Below, piece by piece: positions 19,964 to 28,858 of a stretch of DNA of 64,000 nucleotides. Location of the stretch: assembly GCA_947463915.1 (NCBI GenBank), contig CANHVO010000002.1, forward strand, positions 1-64,000, given 5' to 3'. Within the stretch, counting starts at the first letter, position 1. Every line of letters begins with the position of its first letter. The notes under the pieces are model-generated. The model made no database searches and was not told the origin of the DNA. It was given only the letters and a program-made list of their open reading frames with translations. A program made the position numbers and the translations under genes. The DNA is from Planctomycetaceae bacterium. Its GTDB lineage: Bacteria; Planctomycetota; Planctomycetia; Pirellulales; Pirellulaceae.

Positions 19964-20826
19964 TGTCGGACCAAAAATCAAGTGAAATAAGTCAAGCGAA
20001 AAACGCCAATTGGACTCCAAGACGCCGCTCTGATGCATTGTTCTTTTTGGTCATGGGTGGCATTTCGGCCTGTTTCGTCCTGCTGATCATTTTGTTGTTG
20101 GCAGCTGATATTTTGTTTACGACGCCTCGTAACTTTTACGAAGCGCTTGCAAAACCTGAGATCCGCGCGGCGGTTCAATTGACGCTATTTTCATGCACCG
20201 CTGCCGCCATCTTGTCTATTTGGGTTGGGACTCCGCTTGGCTATTTGCTGTCGCGTTACTCGTTTCGAGGGCGTTGGCTAATCGACACTTTGGTCGATAT
20301 TCCAATTGTTTTGCCACCGCTGGTGCTGGGGCTTAGTTTGTTGATCCTGTTTCATCAGCCAATATTTGGGCTGCAGTTGGAGAGCATCTTTCGCGATTCG
20401 ATAGGCTTTCCAGTTACCTATCGTTGGCCGGCGGTGGTGCTTGCGCAATTCTCAGTCGCCTGTGCCTTTTCCGTTCGGACGATGCGGGTAACTTTTGACC
20501 AGATGAACCCAAGAGCCGAGGAGGTAGCACGAACACTTGGCTGCACCCGAGGACAAGCGTTTTGGCAAATCGCACTTCCACAAGCACGCAGAGGCATTAT
20601 TACGGCATTTACGATCGCATGGGCGCGGGCACTTGGCGAATTTGGTCCGATCTTAGTCTTTGCTGGCGCAACGCGGATGCGCACCGAGGTCCTGTCGACA
20701 TCCGTGTTTTTGGAGCTGAGCGTTGGCAACTTGGATGCCGCGGTTGCTGTTTCACTCTTGATGGTGATATTGGCTGTGATTGTTCTCTTGATTTTGCGAG
20801 CTTTCGGAACGGGGTTGAATACGTGA
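19963..20826 (+). CDS. modB: Molybdate-type ABC transporter permease
   Basis: Multiple TM helices; EAA-loop region 'EEVARTLGCTRGQAFWQIALPQARRGIITAFTIAWARALGEFGPILVFAGATRMRTEVL'; ATG overlaps the preceding TAA. Confidence 0.9.
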   Translation: MSDQKSSEISQAKNANWTPRRRSDALFFLVMGGISACFVLLIILLLAADILFTTPRNFYEALAKPEIRAAVQLTLFSCTAAAILSIWVGTPLGYLLSRYSFRGRWLIDTLVDIPIVLPPLVLGLSLLILFHQPIFGLQLESIFRDSIGFPVTYRWPAVVLAQFSVACAFSVRTMRVTFDQMNPRAEEVARTLGCTRGQAFWQIALPQARRGIITAFTIAWARALGEFGPILVFAGATRMRTEVLSTSVFLELSVGNLDAAVAVSLLMVILAVIVLLILRAFGTGLNT

Positions 20827-21464
20827 TCGAACTTCGCAATGTCACGTTAAAGAGCGGAGCGTTTTCACTGGCTGGAGTTAACTTGTTCGTGCCTTCAGGC
20901 AGGTACGCGGTATTGATGGGACCGACCGGTCGAGGTAAGACCACATTGTTAGAGAGTATTTGTGGTTTGCGAAAGGTTGCTACGGGGCAGATTCTGATCC
21001 ATGGTCAAGACGTGACGCATTGGAACCCAGCCGACCGGCAGATTGGTTACGTACCTCAAGACTTGGCATTGTTTCCAACATTGACGGTTCGCGAGCATCT
21101 TGAGTTTGCGATGCGACTTCGCAAAAGATCAGGTGCCGAAATGGCTGCACGAACAGGTGAGTTGGCTGAGGTTCTCGGAATCACGCACTTGCTGAAGCGT
21201 TCGATCGCAGGGCTGAGTGGAGGTGAATCGCAACGGGTCGCCTTGGGCAGAGCACTGTCGTTCAAGCCACCTGTATTATTGCTGGACGAACCCTTGAGCG
21301 CACTGGACGAAGCAACTCGAAATGACATGCATGCGTTGCTGCGACGCGTGAAGGAAACCTCAAGCGTAACAACGCTCCATGTTACGCACAGCCTTGCCGA
21401 GTCGGAATCACTCGCCGATTGTTCCCTTTGGCTAAACCAAGACGGAATTCTGGATCGCGGCTGA
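20823..21464 (+). CDS. modC: Molybdate-type ABC transporter ATP-binding protein
   Basis: Walker A 'GPTGRGKTTL', 'LSGGESQRVALGRAL', Walker B 'VLLLDEPLSALD'; GTG start overlaps modB stop (GTGA). Confidence 0.9.
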   Translation: MIELRNVTLKSGAFSLAGVNLFVPSGRYAVLMGPTGRGKTTLLESICGLRKVATGQILIHGQDVTHWNPADRQIGYVPQDLALFPTLTVREHLEFAMRLRKRSGAEMAARTGELAEVLGITHLLKRSIAGLSGGESQRVALGRALSFKPPVLLLDEPLSALDEATRNDMHALLRRVKETSSVTTLHVTHSLAESESLADCSLWLNQDGILDRG

Positions 21465-21569
21465 CCGGTCGATTTTTTGAAATTTTTTCATTTTCTTGTA
21501 CACGGTTCCGTTACCGTCTGCAGTTTCCGTTAGGTGCAGCGAAATTAACAGTTTTCGAACGGGCAGCAA

Positions 21570-22106
21570 TTGACTGGGAACAAGGCAAATGACTCAAGCG
21601 AATTGAACGAGTTTCATCGGATCGTTGATCCGTTGGAACCGGAGATCGGGCGCGCACTTTGGAGAGTGACTCGCGACACCGATGCTGCCGACGACGCATT
21701 TCAAATTGCAATGCTCACAATTTGGCAGCGGCTATCGGTGGTACGAGTCCATCCAAACCCAAGAGCGCTTGTCCTCCGGATTTGCATCGATTCTGGATGG
21801 TATGTTCGAAGGCAGCAAAAAAGGATTCCAGAAACAGGCGTGCGTCTGGAAGAGCAGGCAACTAGCCAATCGCAAAGCGCGAGCCAAAAAACGGTATTCG
21901 ACGAGCTCACTCAAGATCTCTTTTCGGCGATAGAGTCTCTGCCTGAGCAGCAATCGATCTGCGCATGGCTACGCTTTGTAGAACAGTGGAAGACCAAAGA
22001 AATTGCAGGCAGTCTTCAGATTTCGGAGCCTACGGTCCGCAAGCATATTGAAAGGGCTCGCAAACAGCTTGCCCTTCGATTACGAAGCCATCTTAAAACC
22101 GACTAG
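21570..22106 (+). CDS. ECF-type RNA polymerase sigma factor
   Basis: 'ALWRVTRDTDAADDAFQIAMLTIWQRL' (sigma2-like) and 'LPEQQSICAWLRFVEQWKTKEIAGSLQISEPTVRKHIERARKQLA' (sigma4); exact start uncertain. Confidence 0.85.
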   Translation: MTGNKANDSSELNEFHRIVDPLEPEIGRALWRVTRDTDAADDAFQIAMLTIWQRLSVVRVHPNPRALVLRICIDSGWYVRRQQKRIPETGVRLEEQATSQSQSASQKTVFDELTQDLFSAIESLPEQQSICAWLRFVEQWKTKEIAGSLQISEPTVRKHIERARKQLALRLRSHLKTD

Positions 22107-22121
22107 TATCAGTGGATTGAC

Positions 22122-25001
22122 ATGAACAACAGCGAATTCCAAGATGATGATGAACTCGGTTGGGAACGACTTAAGGATACGGAGCCGCCAGCCGAATTGA
22201 TAGCGAGATTGCATGGTCGGCTTGCTGATTTCCATCCAGACCGAGTGCCCATCGAGCTACGGCGTTCTAAATCACGAAAGTCAGCTGCTTTCTTGACGGT
22301 GTTCCTGGTGACCGCAGCAAGCGCCGTCATCGCAGCGTGTGCATTTCGTTTCTTTTTTGATAGCCCGAATGCTACCATCGCGAAGAACGATCCGCCGAAT
22401 GAGAATGTGAGCGAGCAGGATTCTGCTATTGAGGAGCAACTTCCCTTGGAAACTCGCAATCAACTATTGATTGCGAGCTACAACTCAACTTCATTGGCTC
22501 CTCCGAAATTAGTAAATGGAAATTTGGAAGAACTCCGGCAAGGTAAGTTTGCGGTTGGATGGCAGTTTAGAGCAACCTCCAAGCACTTTCAAATGAATGT
22601 ATTCGAAGATACCGCTTCGAGAAATCACTTTGTACGAATCGAATGCGGAAAGAAACTGAATGCGGATCACTTCGGAAACGTGATGCAGACGATCGAAGCC
22701 GAGCCTTTTCTCAATCAGCGAGTTGTTTTTTCGGCCAAGGTAAGGGGAAGGGACCTTGGCCATCATGGGAGTGTTCATTTATGGCTGCGCGTCGATGGGA
22801 TGAATGGTAGAGGCGAAATTGTTCCACTGACCTTTGACAACATGAGTGATCGAGCAGTGCATCAACCGGATTGGGTTGAGTGTTCGATCGTAAGCGATGT
22901 CCCCTCCAATGCAACCCATATTAATGTCGGTGCATTCTTGATGCGAGGAGGTATCGCAGAAATCGACGATTTCAAGCTGGTTCGCGCTGACGAAGGTATG
23001 CCTGTAACAGCACCTCTGCTGCAAAGCTCCGAGTTGGCGATGAAACGCAAGGAGCGGTTCGTGACTCTTCGTTCGCCGACGCAAGAAGAACCAAAGATTG
23101 CTGTTACCGAAGGACCGAAAACGAGCTTAATAAATGGCAGTTTTGAGTTGTCCACGGACGACCAACCCACAGCAGGATGGCAACTCTACGCGGGCGGAGC
23201 GGAGGCCAAGCTTGATTCCGAAGAGACTTTTCATGGTTCAAAGGCACTAAAACTTTCTAGCGAAGCGAAACGGAACGACAGCCAATTTACCAATGTTTCG
23301 CAGAGCTTCCCTGCCAAACAATGGCACAATAAGACACTTCGGTTTCGTGCGGGGGTCAAGGTAAAGGACAAGTCATCAGGAGTAGTTCAGCTATGGCTTC
23401 GAGGGGACGGTATCTCTGTAAGTGGCGCCACGCATCCCGTTGTTTTCGATAACATGCAGGATCGTCCAATTCGATCCTCTCTATGGAAGCACTATGATAT
23501 TATCGTAAAGATCCCCGCAGAGACAAAAAGCATTGTATTGGGGGTCTTGTTCATAGGTGAGGGGACCGCATGGATTGACGATTGTTCTTTGGAGACAGTT
23601 GAGTCTCATGGTCTGAGCAATACGAGAAATGAAGAGCCTATTGCATTCGTTGTTGTCGGTGTCAGCTTGGCGATCCTAGGCTTACTACTTTCCATTTGGG
23701 CGCATCAAGCGGAGAGTCGGGTTGGACAGCCGTTTTCCCTTCGATTTGCTTGCGTCTATTGGTTGCTGTACACACAAGCTTCTGTTCTGCACGTTTTCCC
23801 CTTTACTGGGTTAGCGGTTGGAAATGCGCTTGCGTTCATTCAGGATCGCAGTGTGCGTTGGTTTGCGAAGAACGCATTGGGAATTGAACGAGAGTTGATT
23901 GGCCCAAATGGTAGCGGAGACACAACGCATGACTTCATTCGACTGCTGTTACTTCTGTTCGTCAGCCTTGGTATCGGGGCCGTTTGGACAGCCCTGAGTC
24001 GTAAGTCGACTTGGGATAGACGACTCAAAGATTTGTTTCAAAGCATGCTAAGGTACACACTGGCACTGTCCCTAATTGGCTATGGTTTGGCAAAAATGAC
24101 TAAGTCGGGAAATCAGTTTCCGGAACCTGGAATTGAGCAGCTGCTCAAGACATGGGGCGATTCGTCACCTATGAACCTCATCTGGACGATGATGGGTAGC
24201 TCACAGTCCTACAATTTTTTTGCTGGAGCAACAGAAGTTGCGGCATCGCTTCTACTCATTTGGCGTCGTAGCGCTTGGCTCGGGGCTGCCCTATCCGCAG
24301 GAATCATGTTAAATGTATTCATGATCAACATGTGCTATGACGTCCCAGTCAAGCAATACTCGTTTCATCTATTAGCGATTGGGATTCAGCTCGTGTTTGC
24401 AGATCTGCGTTGGGCACAACTCATTCTACTGAATCGGCAAACGCAAACTCGCGATCTCAGTCCTGATTACCAATCCAAGTTCTTCGAACAATTCCATCGA
24501 GCGATCAAGGCGTGGGTCGTCGTTGTTGGCTTTGCGATTCCAATCGCGATGGCCGCGTACCAAAACTGGACATACCGTGCGGCATTGCCGGACAACCAAA
24601 TTTTTGGTGCTTATCGTGTTGAACAATTCGAAATAGAAAACACCGCTGAAAGTGACAATGCAAGAATGTGGCAAAACGTGATTCTTCGCGAAATCCCTGG
24701 CACGGAGGGAAGGCCTGGCTACTCGAGGATGCAAATCTATTGGGTAAAAACGGAGGCGATTTTCGATAATGTTGCAAGCAAAGAAAGCTTCACTGTGGTA
24801 CTCAACCCCGCGGAGTCAACCATTTCGATTCCGAAGGAGCAAACGGAACTCCACTATGTGCTCGATGGTAACAAGGCCGAATGGACGGGCTCTTTCAAAG
24901 GAAAGCAAGTCCATATTAAGCTTCAACGGATTACGCGAAATGATTTTCTGCTGGTCAATCGCGGCTTCCGATGGGTTAACGAAATCCCCTTTAATCGCTA
25001 A
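22122..25001 (+). CDS. Membrane protein: short cytosolic N-terminus + TM, two CBM-like beta domains, DoxX-like multi-TM domain
   Basis: Repeated 'NGNLEE...GWQF...'/'NGSFELSTDDQPTAGWQLYAGG...' modules; 'YGLAKMTKSGNQFPEP...WGDSSPMNLIWTMMGSSQSYNFFAGATEVAASLLLIWRR...MLNVFMINMCYDVPVKQYSFHLL' resembles DoxX-like proteins. Confidence 0.85.
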   Translation: MNNSEFQDDDELGWERLKDTEPPAELIARLHGRLADFHPDRVPIELRRSKSRKSAAFLTVFLVTAASAVIAACAFRFFFDSPNATIAKNDPPNENVSEQDSAIEEQLPLETRNQLLIASYNSTSLAPPKLVNGNLEELRQGKFAVGWQFRATSKHFQMNVFEDTASRNHFVRIECGKKLNADHFGNVMQTIEAEPFLNQRVVFSAKVRGRDLGHHGSVHLWLRVDGMNGRGEIVPLTFDNMSDRAVHQPDWVECSIVSDVPSNATHINVGAFLMRGGIAEIDDFKLVRADEGMPVTAPLLQSSELAMKRKERFVTLRSPTQEEPKIAVTEGPKTSLINGSFELSTDDQPTAGWQLYAGGAEAKLDSEETFHGSKALKLSSEAKRNDSQFTNVSQSFPAKQWHNKTLRFRAGVKVKDKSSGVVQLWLRGDGISVSGATHPVVFDNMQDRPIRSSLWKHYDIIVKIPAETKSIVLGVLFIGEGTAWIDDCSLETVESHGLSNTRNEEPIAFVVVGVSLAILGLLLSIWAHQAESRVGQPFSLRFACVYWLLYTQASVLHVFPFTGLAVGNALAFIQDRSVRWFAKNALGIERELIGPNGSGDTTHDFIRLLLLLFVSLGIGAVWTALSRKSTWDRRLKDLFQSMLRYTLALSLIGYGLAKMTKSGNQFPEPGIEQLLKTWGDSSPMNLIWTMMGSSQSYNFFAGATEVAASLLLIWRRSAWLGAALSAGIMLNVFMINMCYDVPVKQYSFHLLAIGIQLVFADLRWAQLILLNRQTQTRDLSPDYQSKFFEQFHRAIKAWVVVVGFAIPIAMAAYQNWTYRAALPDNQIFGAYRVEQFEIENTAESDNARMWQNVILREIPGTEGRPGYSRMQIYWVKTEAIFDNVASKESFTVVLNPAESTISIPKEQTELHYVLDGNKAEWTGSFKGKQVHIKLQRITRNDFLLVNRGFRWVNEIPFNR

Positions 25002-25456
25002 GCAATCGGTGAGTAAGCATCGCGTGGCCAAGCGCAGCGCCCCCAACGCAGAGAGGCACAATGTAGGCATACGGTAAGTGCAGTATCAATTCCAATTTCG
25101 GTTCGACATCCCAGCCGAAGGGGACAGGCGATGAAAGCAGCGCTACCCTGCCCACATTGAGCAAGAGGACGATGCCGATGATATTGAATAGCCACGCGAG
25201 CCAGTAACGCTTGTCTACAAACGCGAAAACCAGACAGGCCAGCACTCCACTGACGATATCCCAATTGCTCCCAGTCCAAGTCATCGTTTTCGGAATGGTA
25301 CCGCTCAAGTACCAATCGTGCAGAACAAGCTCTAGCGGAAGCCGAAACGCTTGAAACAATACGAGCCATGCGATTGGAACTTGATGAGCTATGCGGCGCC
25401 CTATCGGAGTGAAAGCCATTAGGACCGCCGCTGCGACGGTTCCAGCTAGGAACATT
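24991..25456 (-). pseudogene. Multi-TM hypothetical protein, apparently missing its N-terminus
   Basis: 'AWLVLFQAFRLPLELVLHDWYLSGTIPKTMTW...' hydrophobic helices; first ATG 25456; the longer ORF to 25614 is an out-of-frame reading through the SDR fragment. Confidence 0.6.
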
Positions 25457-25649
25457 GGGCCAAAGGGACATTGCACTCTCTGCTGATTTCTTCTGCCAAT
25501 TGATCCAAAACGTTGACGCTTCGACTGACCAAGATCAAGTCCAATCCTGCATGGGCAATTTGCTTGGCAAGTGCGCGCCCAATCCCTGAAGACGCACCGG
25601 TAACGACGGCCCAATGTCCGTACTTTTTCAAGAATGTGTTCTGACTCAT
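25446..25649 (-). pseudogene. Truncated short-chain dehydrogenase/reductase (N-terminal Rossmann part only)
   Basis: 'HWAVVTGASSGIGRALAKQIAHAGLDLILVSRSVNVLDQLAEEI' then stop after 67 aa (full SDRs are about 250 aa). Confidence 0.8.
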
Positions 25650-25664
25650 ATCGCTCTTTCGTTT

Positions 25665-26993
25665 TTATGGAAAGCAGTTTCCGAACGCTGCCAAAAGTTT
25701 AGGATTCCCCCAAATACGCACTTGCATGGTCATTAGCAACCAACCGATGCTCGCTTCTTTACGAAGCAGGCGAAGCCAACCGCGCGACGATGCGGTGATA
25801 CGAATGTCGCAGTCACCTTGCAAGCCATCCTCGACTTTGATTTTTTGGTCGCAAATAGTGACCGTGCATTCCGCAGGCTGTTGACCCGTGAATCGAAAAT
25901 GGTAGCGTGCCGAAAGACCTTTGGATCGGCCGGGTTGGAAGCCATGACGCATGAGTTTAATGAACCCAGGAATCGAAACGGGCCGCAAGACAGCACCGAC
26001 TTGTTTGACGTGCTTGTGAGGAAAGCGTTTTCTGACGTAAGCTTCCGCGTCGGACCGTGGCTGGACGTAGATCGTTTCCTCCTTTTGCTGGAGCGGTTTG
26101 ACGACTTCCGAAATGAAACCGCTGCGGTCCTGCAGGAATGGAGAAATAACATCTTCACCGGCGGGGCAGGCGCTCAAGCAGTAGGCTGCTTTGTAGTTTG
26201 GACCAAAGGCGAGCGACTGCCACATGGACGCGCTTTCGCTGTCGCTTACTTTGTCTCGGTAACGAACGGGATTTGGACTACCTGCGATCACTTCAACCCA
26301 GTCGGTGAAGCCACTCATGAACTCGCGGTAATTGTGCGTATAGCAAGATGAAAAATTGAATTCGCCGTCAGGTGAAATGGCTCCCACGGGACATGCTGCA
26401 ACGCACAGTTTGCAAGTCAAACATGGATTGTAATCAATAGGTGCACTCTCCTCGGAGACGGCCACATCGATGAGTACGGTTCCCAAGAGAATGAAGTTTC
26501 CAAACTTGGGATGGATCACGTTTCGGTGCAGGCCCATGTGCCCAAGTCCAGCCGCAACAGCTAACGGTTTCAGCGAGATGCTCCACATCTTTCCCGGAAA
26601 CTTGTCCATTTCCATCGGGAACGCCATCGGTGGATTGAGTGCTCGAATTCCCAATTCGGAGAGACGAGCGACGATACGTCGTGCGACATCGTTTACTTCA
26701 TCGCCCGTTGCGTGAAACTCGTGGTTCGCCATAATTCGGGCAGGGCTTCGAACCGACTCGGGGTTCATTCTACAAACGATGCAAATGAGCGATCGCGTAG
26801 CAGGAAAAATCCGCAAAATATCGGATCGTTCGTTGTCCATTTCAGGTCGATTCAAACCAACAAATCCTACGTCTGCTGCACCTGCTTCCAGGCACAATCG
26901 ATGCAGTTCCAAAGCGTCAATCGAAACCGGTGGGGAAGGATTGTTTTTTGCTTTGTTTGCTACAACAGTTGGATGATCTTCAAGTCGATTCAT
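25665..26993 (-). CDS. QueG/reductive-dehalogenase-like 4Fe-4S protein with C-terminal SCP2-like region
   Basis: 'CLTCKLCVAACPVGAI' and 'CLSACPAGEDVI' clusters; C-terminal 'YHFRFTGQQPAECTVTICDQKIKVEDGLQGDCDIRITASSRGWLRLL' SCP2-like; ATG at 26993. Confidence 0.85.
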   Translation of the reverse strand: MNRLEDHPTVVANKAKNNPSPPVSIDALELHRLCLEAGAADVGFVGLNRPEMDNERSDILRIFPATRSLICIVCRMNPESVRSPARIMANHEFHATGDEVNDVARRIVARLSELGIRALNPPMAFPMEMDKFPGKMWSISLKPLAVAAGLGHMGLHRNVIHPKFGNFILLGTVLIDVAVSEESAPIDYNPCLTCKLCVAACPVGAISPDGEFNFSSCYTHNYREFMSGFTDWVEVIAGSPNPVRYRDKVSDSESASMWQSLAFGPNYKAAYCLSACPAGEDVISPFLQDRSGFISEVVKPLQQKEETIYVQPRSDAEAYVRKRFPHKHVKQVGAVLRPVSIPGFIKLMRHGFQPGRSKGLSARYHFRFTGQQPAECTVTICDQKIKVEDGLQGDCDIRITASSRGWLRLLRKEASIGWLLMTMQVRIWGNPKLLAAFGNCFP

Positions 26994-27019
26994 TTCAGAT
27001 TCCTTAGTAGACAACAACA

Positions 27020-27053
27020 ACTTGCACTTCGCAAGTACTTGCAATTTACAAGT
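27020..27053. promoter_or_regulatory. Two abutting 17-bp palindromes, candidate HxlR operators
   Basis: ACTTGCACTTCGCAAGT + ACTTGCAATTTACAAGT directly joined in the divergent intergenic region; possible -35 TTGCAA (27039-27044), 17-nt spacer, -10 TATTGT (27062-27067) for the + gene. Confidence 0.7.
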
Positions 27054-27112
27054 GCAGGTAGTATTGTCAAGAGGAGAGGATCTGTTTCAAATGTTGGAAG
27101 GGAAAAAGATCG

Positions 27113-27466
27113 ATGAAAAAAGCAAAACACAAACGCTCGCCTTGTCCGATTGCGTGCACCCTGGACATCCTGGGTGATAGATGGACGCTACTTTTGATAC
27201 GTGACATGCTGTTTGGCAGAACGCACTTCAACGAGTTCTGCCGATCACCCGAAGGGATCGCGACCAACATTCTTGCCGACCGGTTGGAGAAACTGCTTGC
27301 ACACGATTTGGCTGAAAAGTACACATCAAACGAGGTACCGATTCGAGACGCTTATCGATTAACTGAAAAGGGCAAATCCCTGAAGACGGTCCTGGATGCG
27401 GTTGCCAAGTGGGGCTTAGCTAACATCGACGGGACAGAAGCCCGCATGAAACCGAAAGCACTTTAG
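27113..27466 (+). CDS. HxlR-family winged-helix transcriptional regulator
   Basis: 'CPIACTLDILGDRWTLLLIRDMLFGRTHFNEFCRSPEGIATNILADRLEKL' hallmark HxlR sequence. Confidence 0.95.
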   Translation: MKKAKHKRSPCPIACTLDILGDRWTLLLIRDMLFGRTHFNEFCRSPEGIATNILADRLEKLLAHDLAEKYTSNEVPIRDAYRLTEKGKSLKTVLDAVAKWGLANIDGTEARMKPKAL

Positions 27467-27471
27467 TCATA

Positions 27472-27495
27472 TTCACTAGCTTGCGCGTCGTGCTA
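27472..27495. repeat. Dispersed repeat family B, single arm (TTCACTAGCTTGCGCGTCGTGCTA)
   Basis: Identical 24-mer forms both arms of the inverted repeat at 30886-30944. Confidence 0.9.
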
Positions 27496-27679
27496 GCAGT
27501 GCTCTCGGATTTTCAGGCTAAATTGCCTTCTTTAAGTGGCTGGACAAGACCGGATTTGCTCAAGCATTGTCGTTCCGATTGCCGAACCTGTAACGACAGG
27601 AACAGTTTTTCTAACGCTGGAATGCAATCAAACCGGCGCGGCGTTCACTTTTGGTGATGCAGAATAAGCGATTCAATTC

Positions 27680-28858
27680 ATGACGGCCCAACGAACTCAC
27701 CTTCATCAGACCAAGCTAGCGATCCAAATACGTCGAAGGTTTGCGATTGCTGCTATTGGCGGCATCGCATTTGCAATGACGGGGTGCACGACTTCTCCAG
27801 GTAGCCGTCCTTCCATATGGCCGACGCGCACCGCAGGCTCAGCGAGTTCGTTAACTCCAAGCTCCTCCACAGGAATGGCGGGTACGTTTGCAACGACCAC
27901 TCAGGCGGTGAAAGGCCAGTTCTCATCAATGGGAACTGCAGTCTCGTCCGCATACGGCAAAGCCAAAACGGCAATTACCTCTCCGTTTACTGGAACCACA
28001 GAATCGGGAGGGGCATCGGGCGACGCGACGGCCCTTAGCAACAAGCCGTCGATCGATCCCGAACTGAATATTTTGAAAGGGAACCTCGATGAGCAGCAAG
28101 GGAACTATGCGAAGGCTCTAGATAGCTATAGCAAAGCGTTGGAAGCGGAACCGAAAAATCCAACGGCATTATTGAGTACAGCAAGATTGTACGATCGCCA
28201 AAACGAGAAAGACAAGGCTGTCGAGTTCTATCAAAAAGCTGGTGCCGTTGCCCCGAACAATGCCGCCATCTTTGCGGACCTTGGTAACCTCCACGCCCGG
28301 ACAGGAAACTTGCCGGCCGCCCGAGCCGAATTGCAAAAAGCCGTCAACCTGGATCCCAAGAACGCATCCCATCGTTCCTCGTTGGCAGGTGTCATGCTCG
28401 ATTCCGGAAACGCAGACGCTGCCCTGACAGAGCTCGGACAGGTTCACAGTCCGGCCATGGCGAATTACCAAATGGCTTACCTACACTTCAGCCGCAAGAA
28501 CGTTCCGGCAACGCAGCAGTATTTAAGTGCTGCTCTACAAATCGACCCCAATCTCAAGCCTGCACGAGATCTGATGGCGAGCATGGGTGGAGCTCAAAAG
28601 ATCAATCAAATGGCTCAAGGCGGACAACAAGCTGTCCAACAGGCACAAGGCATCTATCAGCAAGCCGGAGCAATCGGAAGCAACATTCAAGGTCTCTTCA
28701 ATACTGCTCCAGCATCCTATCAATCGAGCCCTGCGATGGACACGACATCTGCCCAGCAACTACCACCTGCCGCGCCAGCTCCAAACGCTGGGCTGATGGG
28801 ATTGCCTGGGTACCCGCAGGCAGCAGGGGCACCTCCTGGCTCATTGCTTCCACGCTAA
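27680..28858 (+). CDS. TPR-repeat lipoprotein/exported protein
   Basis: Hydrophobic N-terminus ending 'FAMTGCTTS' (lipobox-like); TPRs 'NPTALLSTARLYDRQNEKDKAVEFYQKAGAVAPNNAAIFADLGNLHARTGNLPAARAELQKAVNLDP'. Confidence 0.88.
   Translation: MTAQRTHLHQTKLAIQIRRRFAIAAIGGIAFAMTGCTTSPGSRPSIWPTRTAGSASSLTPSSSTGMAGTFATTTQAVKGQFSSMGTAVSSAYGKAKTAITSPFTGTTESGGASGDATALSNKPSIDPELNILKGNLDEQQGNYAKALDSYSKALEAEPKNPTALLSTARLYDRQNEKDKAVEFYQKAGAVAPNNAAIFADLGNLHARTGNLPAARAELQKAVNLDPKNASHRSSLAGVMLDSGNADAALTELGQVHSPAMANYQMAYLHFSRKNVPATQQYLSAALQIDPNLKPARDLMASMGGAQKINQMAQGGQQAVQQAQGIYQQAGAIGSNIQGLFNTAPASYQSSPAMDTTSAQQLPPAAPAPNAGLMGLPGYPQAAGAPPGSLLPR

Noticed and set aside
25446-25614. Extended N-terminus of the 207 aa ORF 24991-25614
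   Set aside because: This part reads the SDR coding region out of frame, giving a non-protein-like sequence
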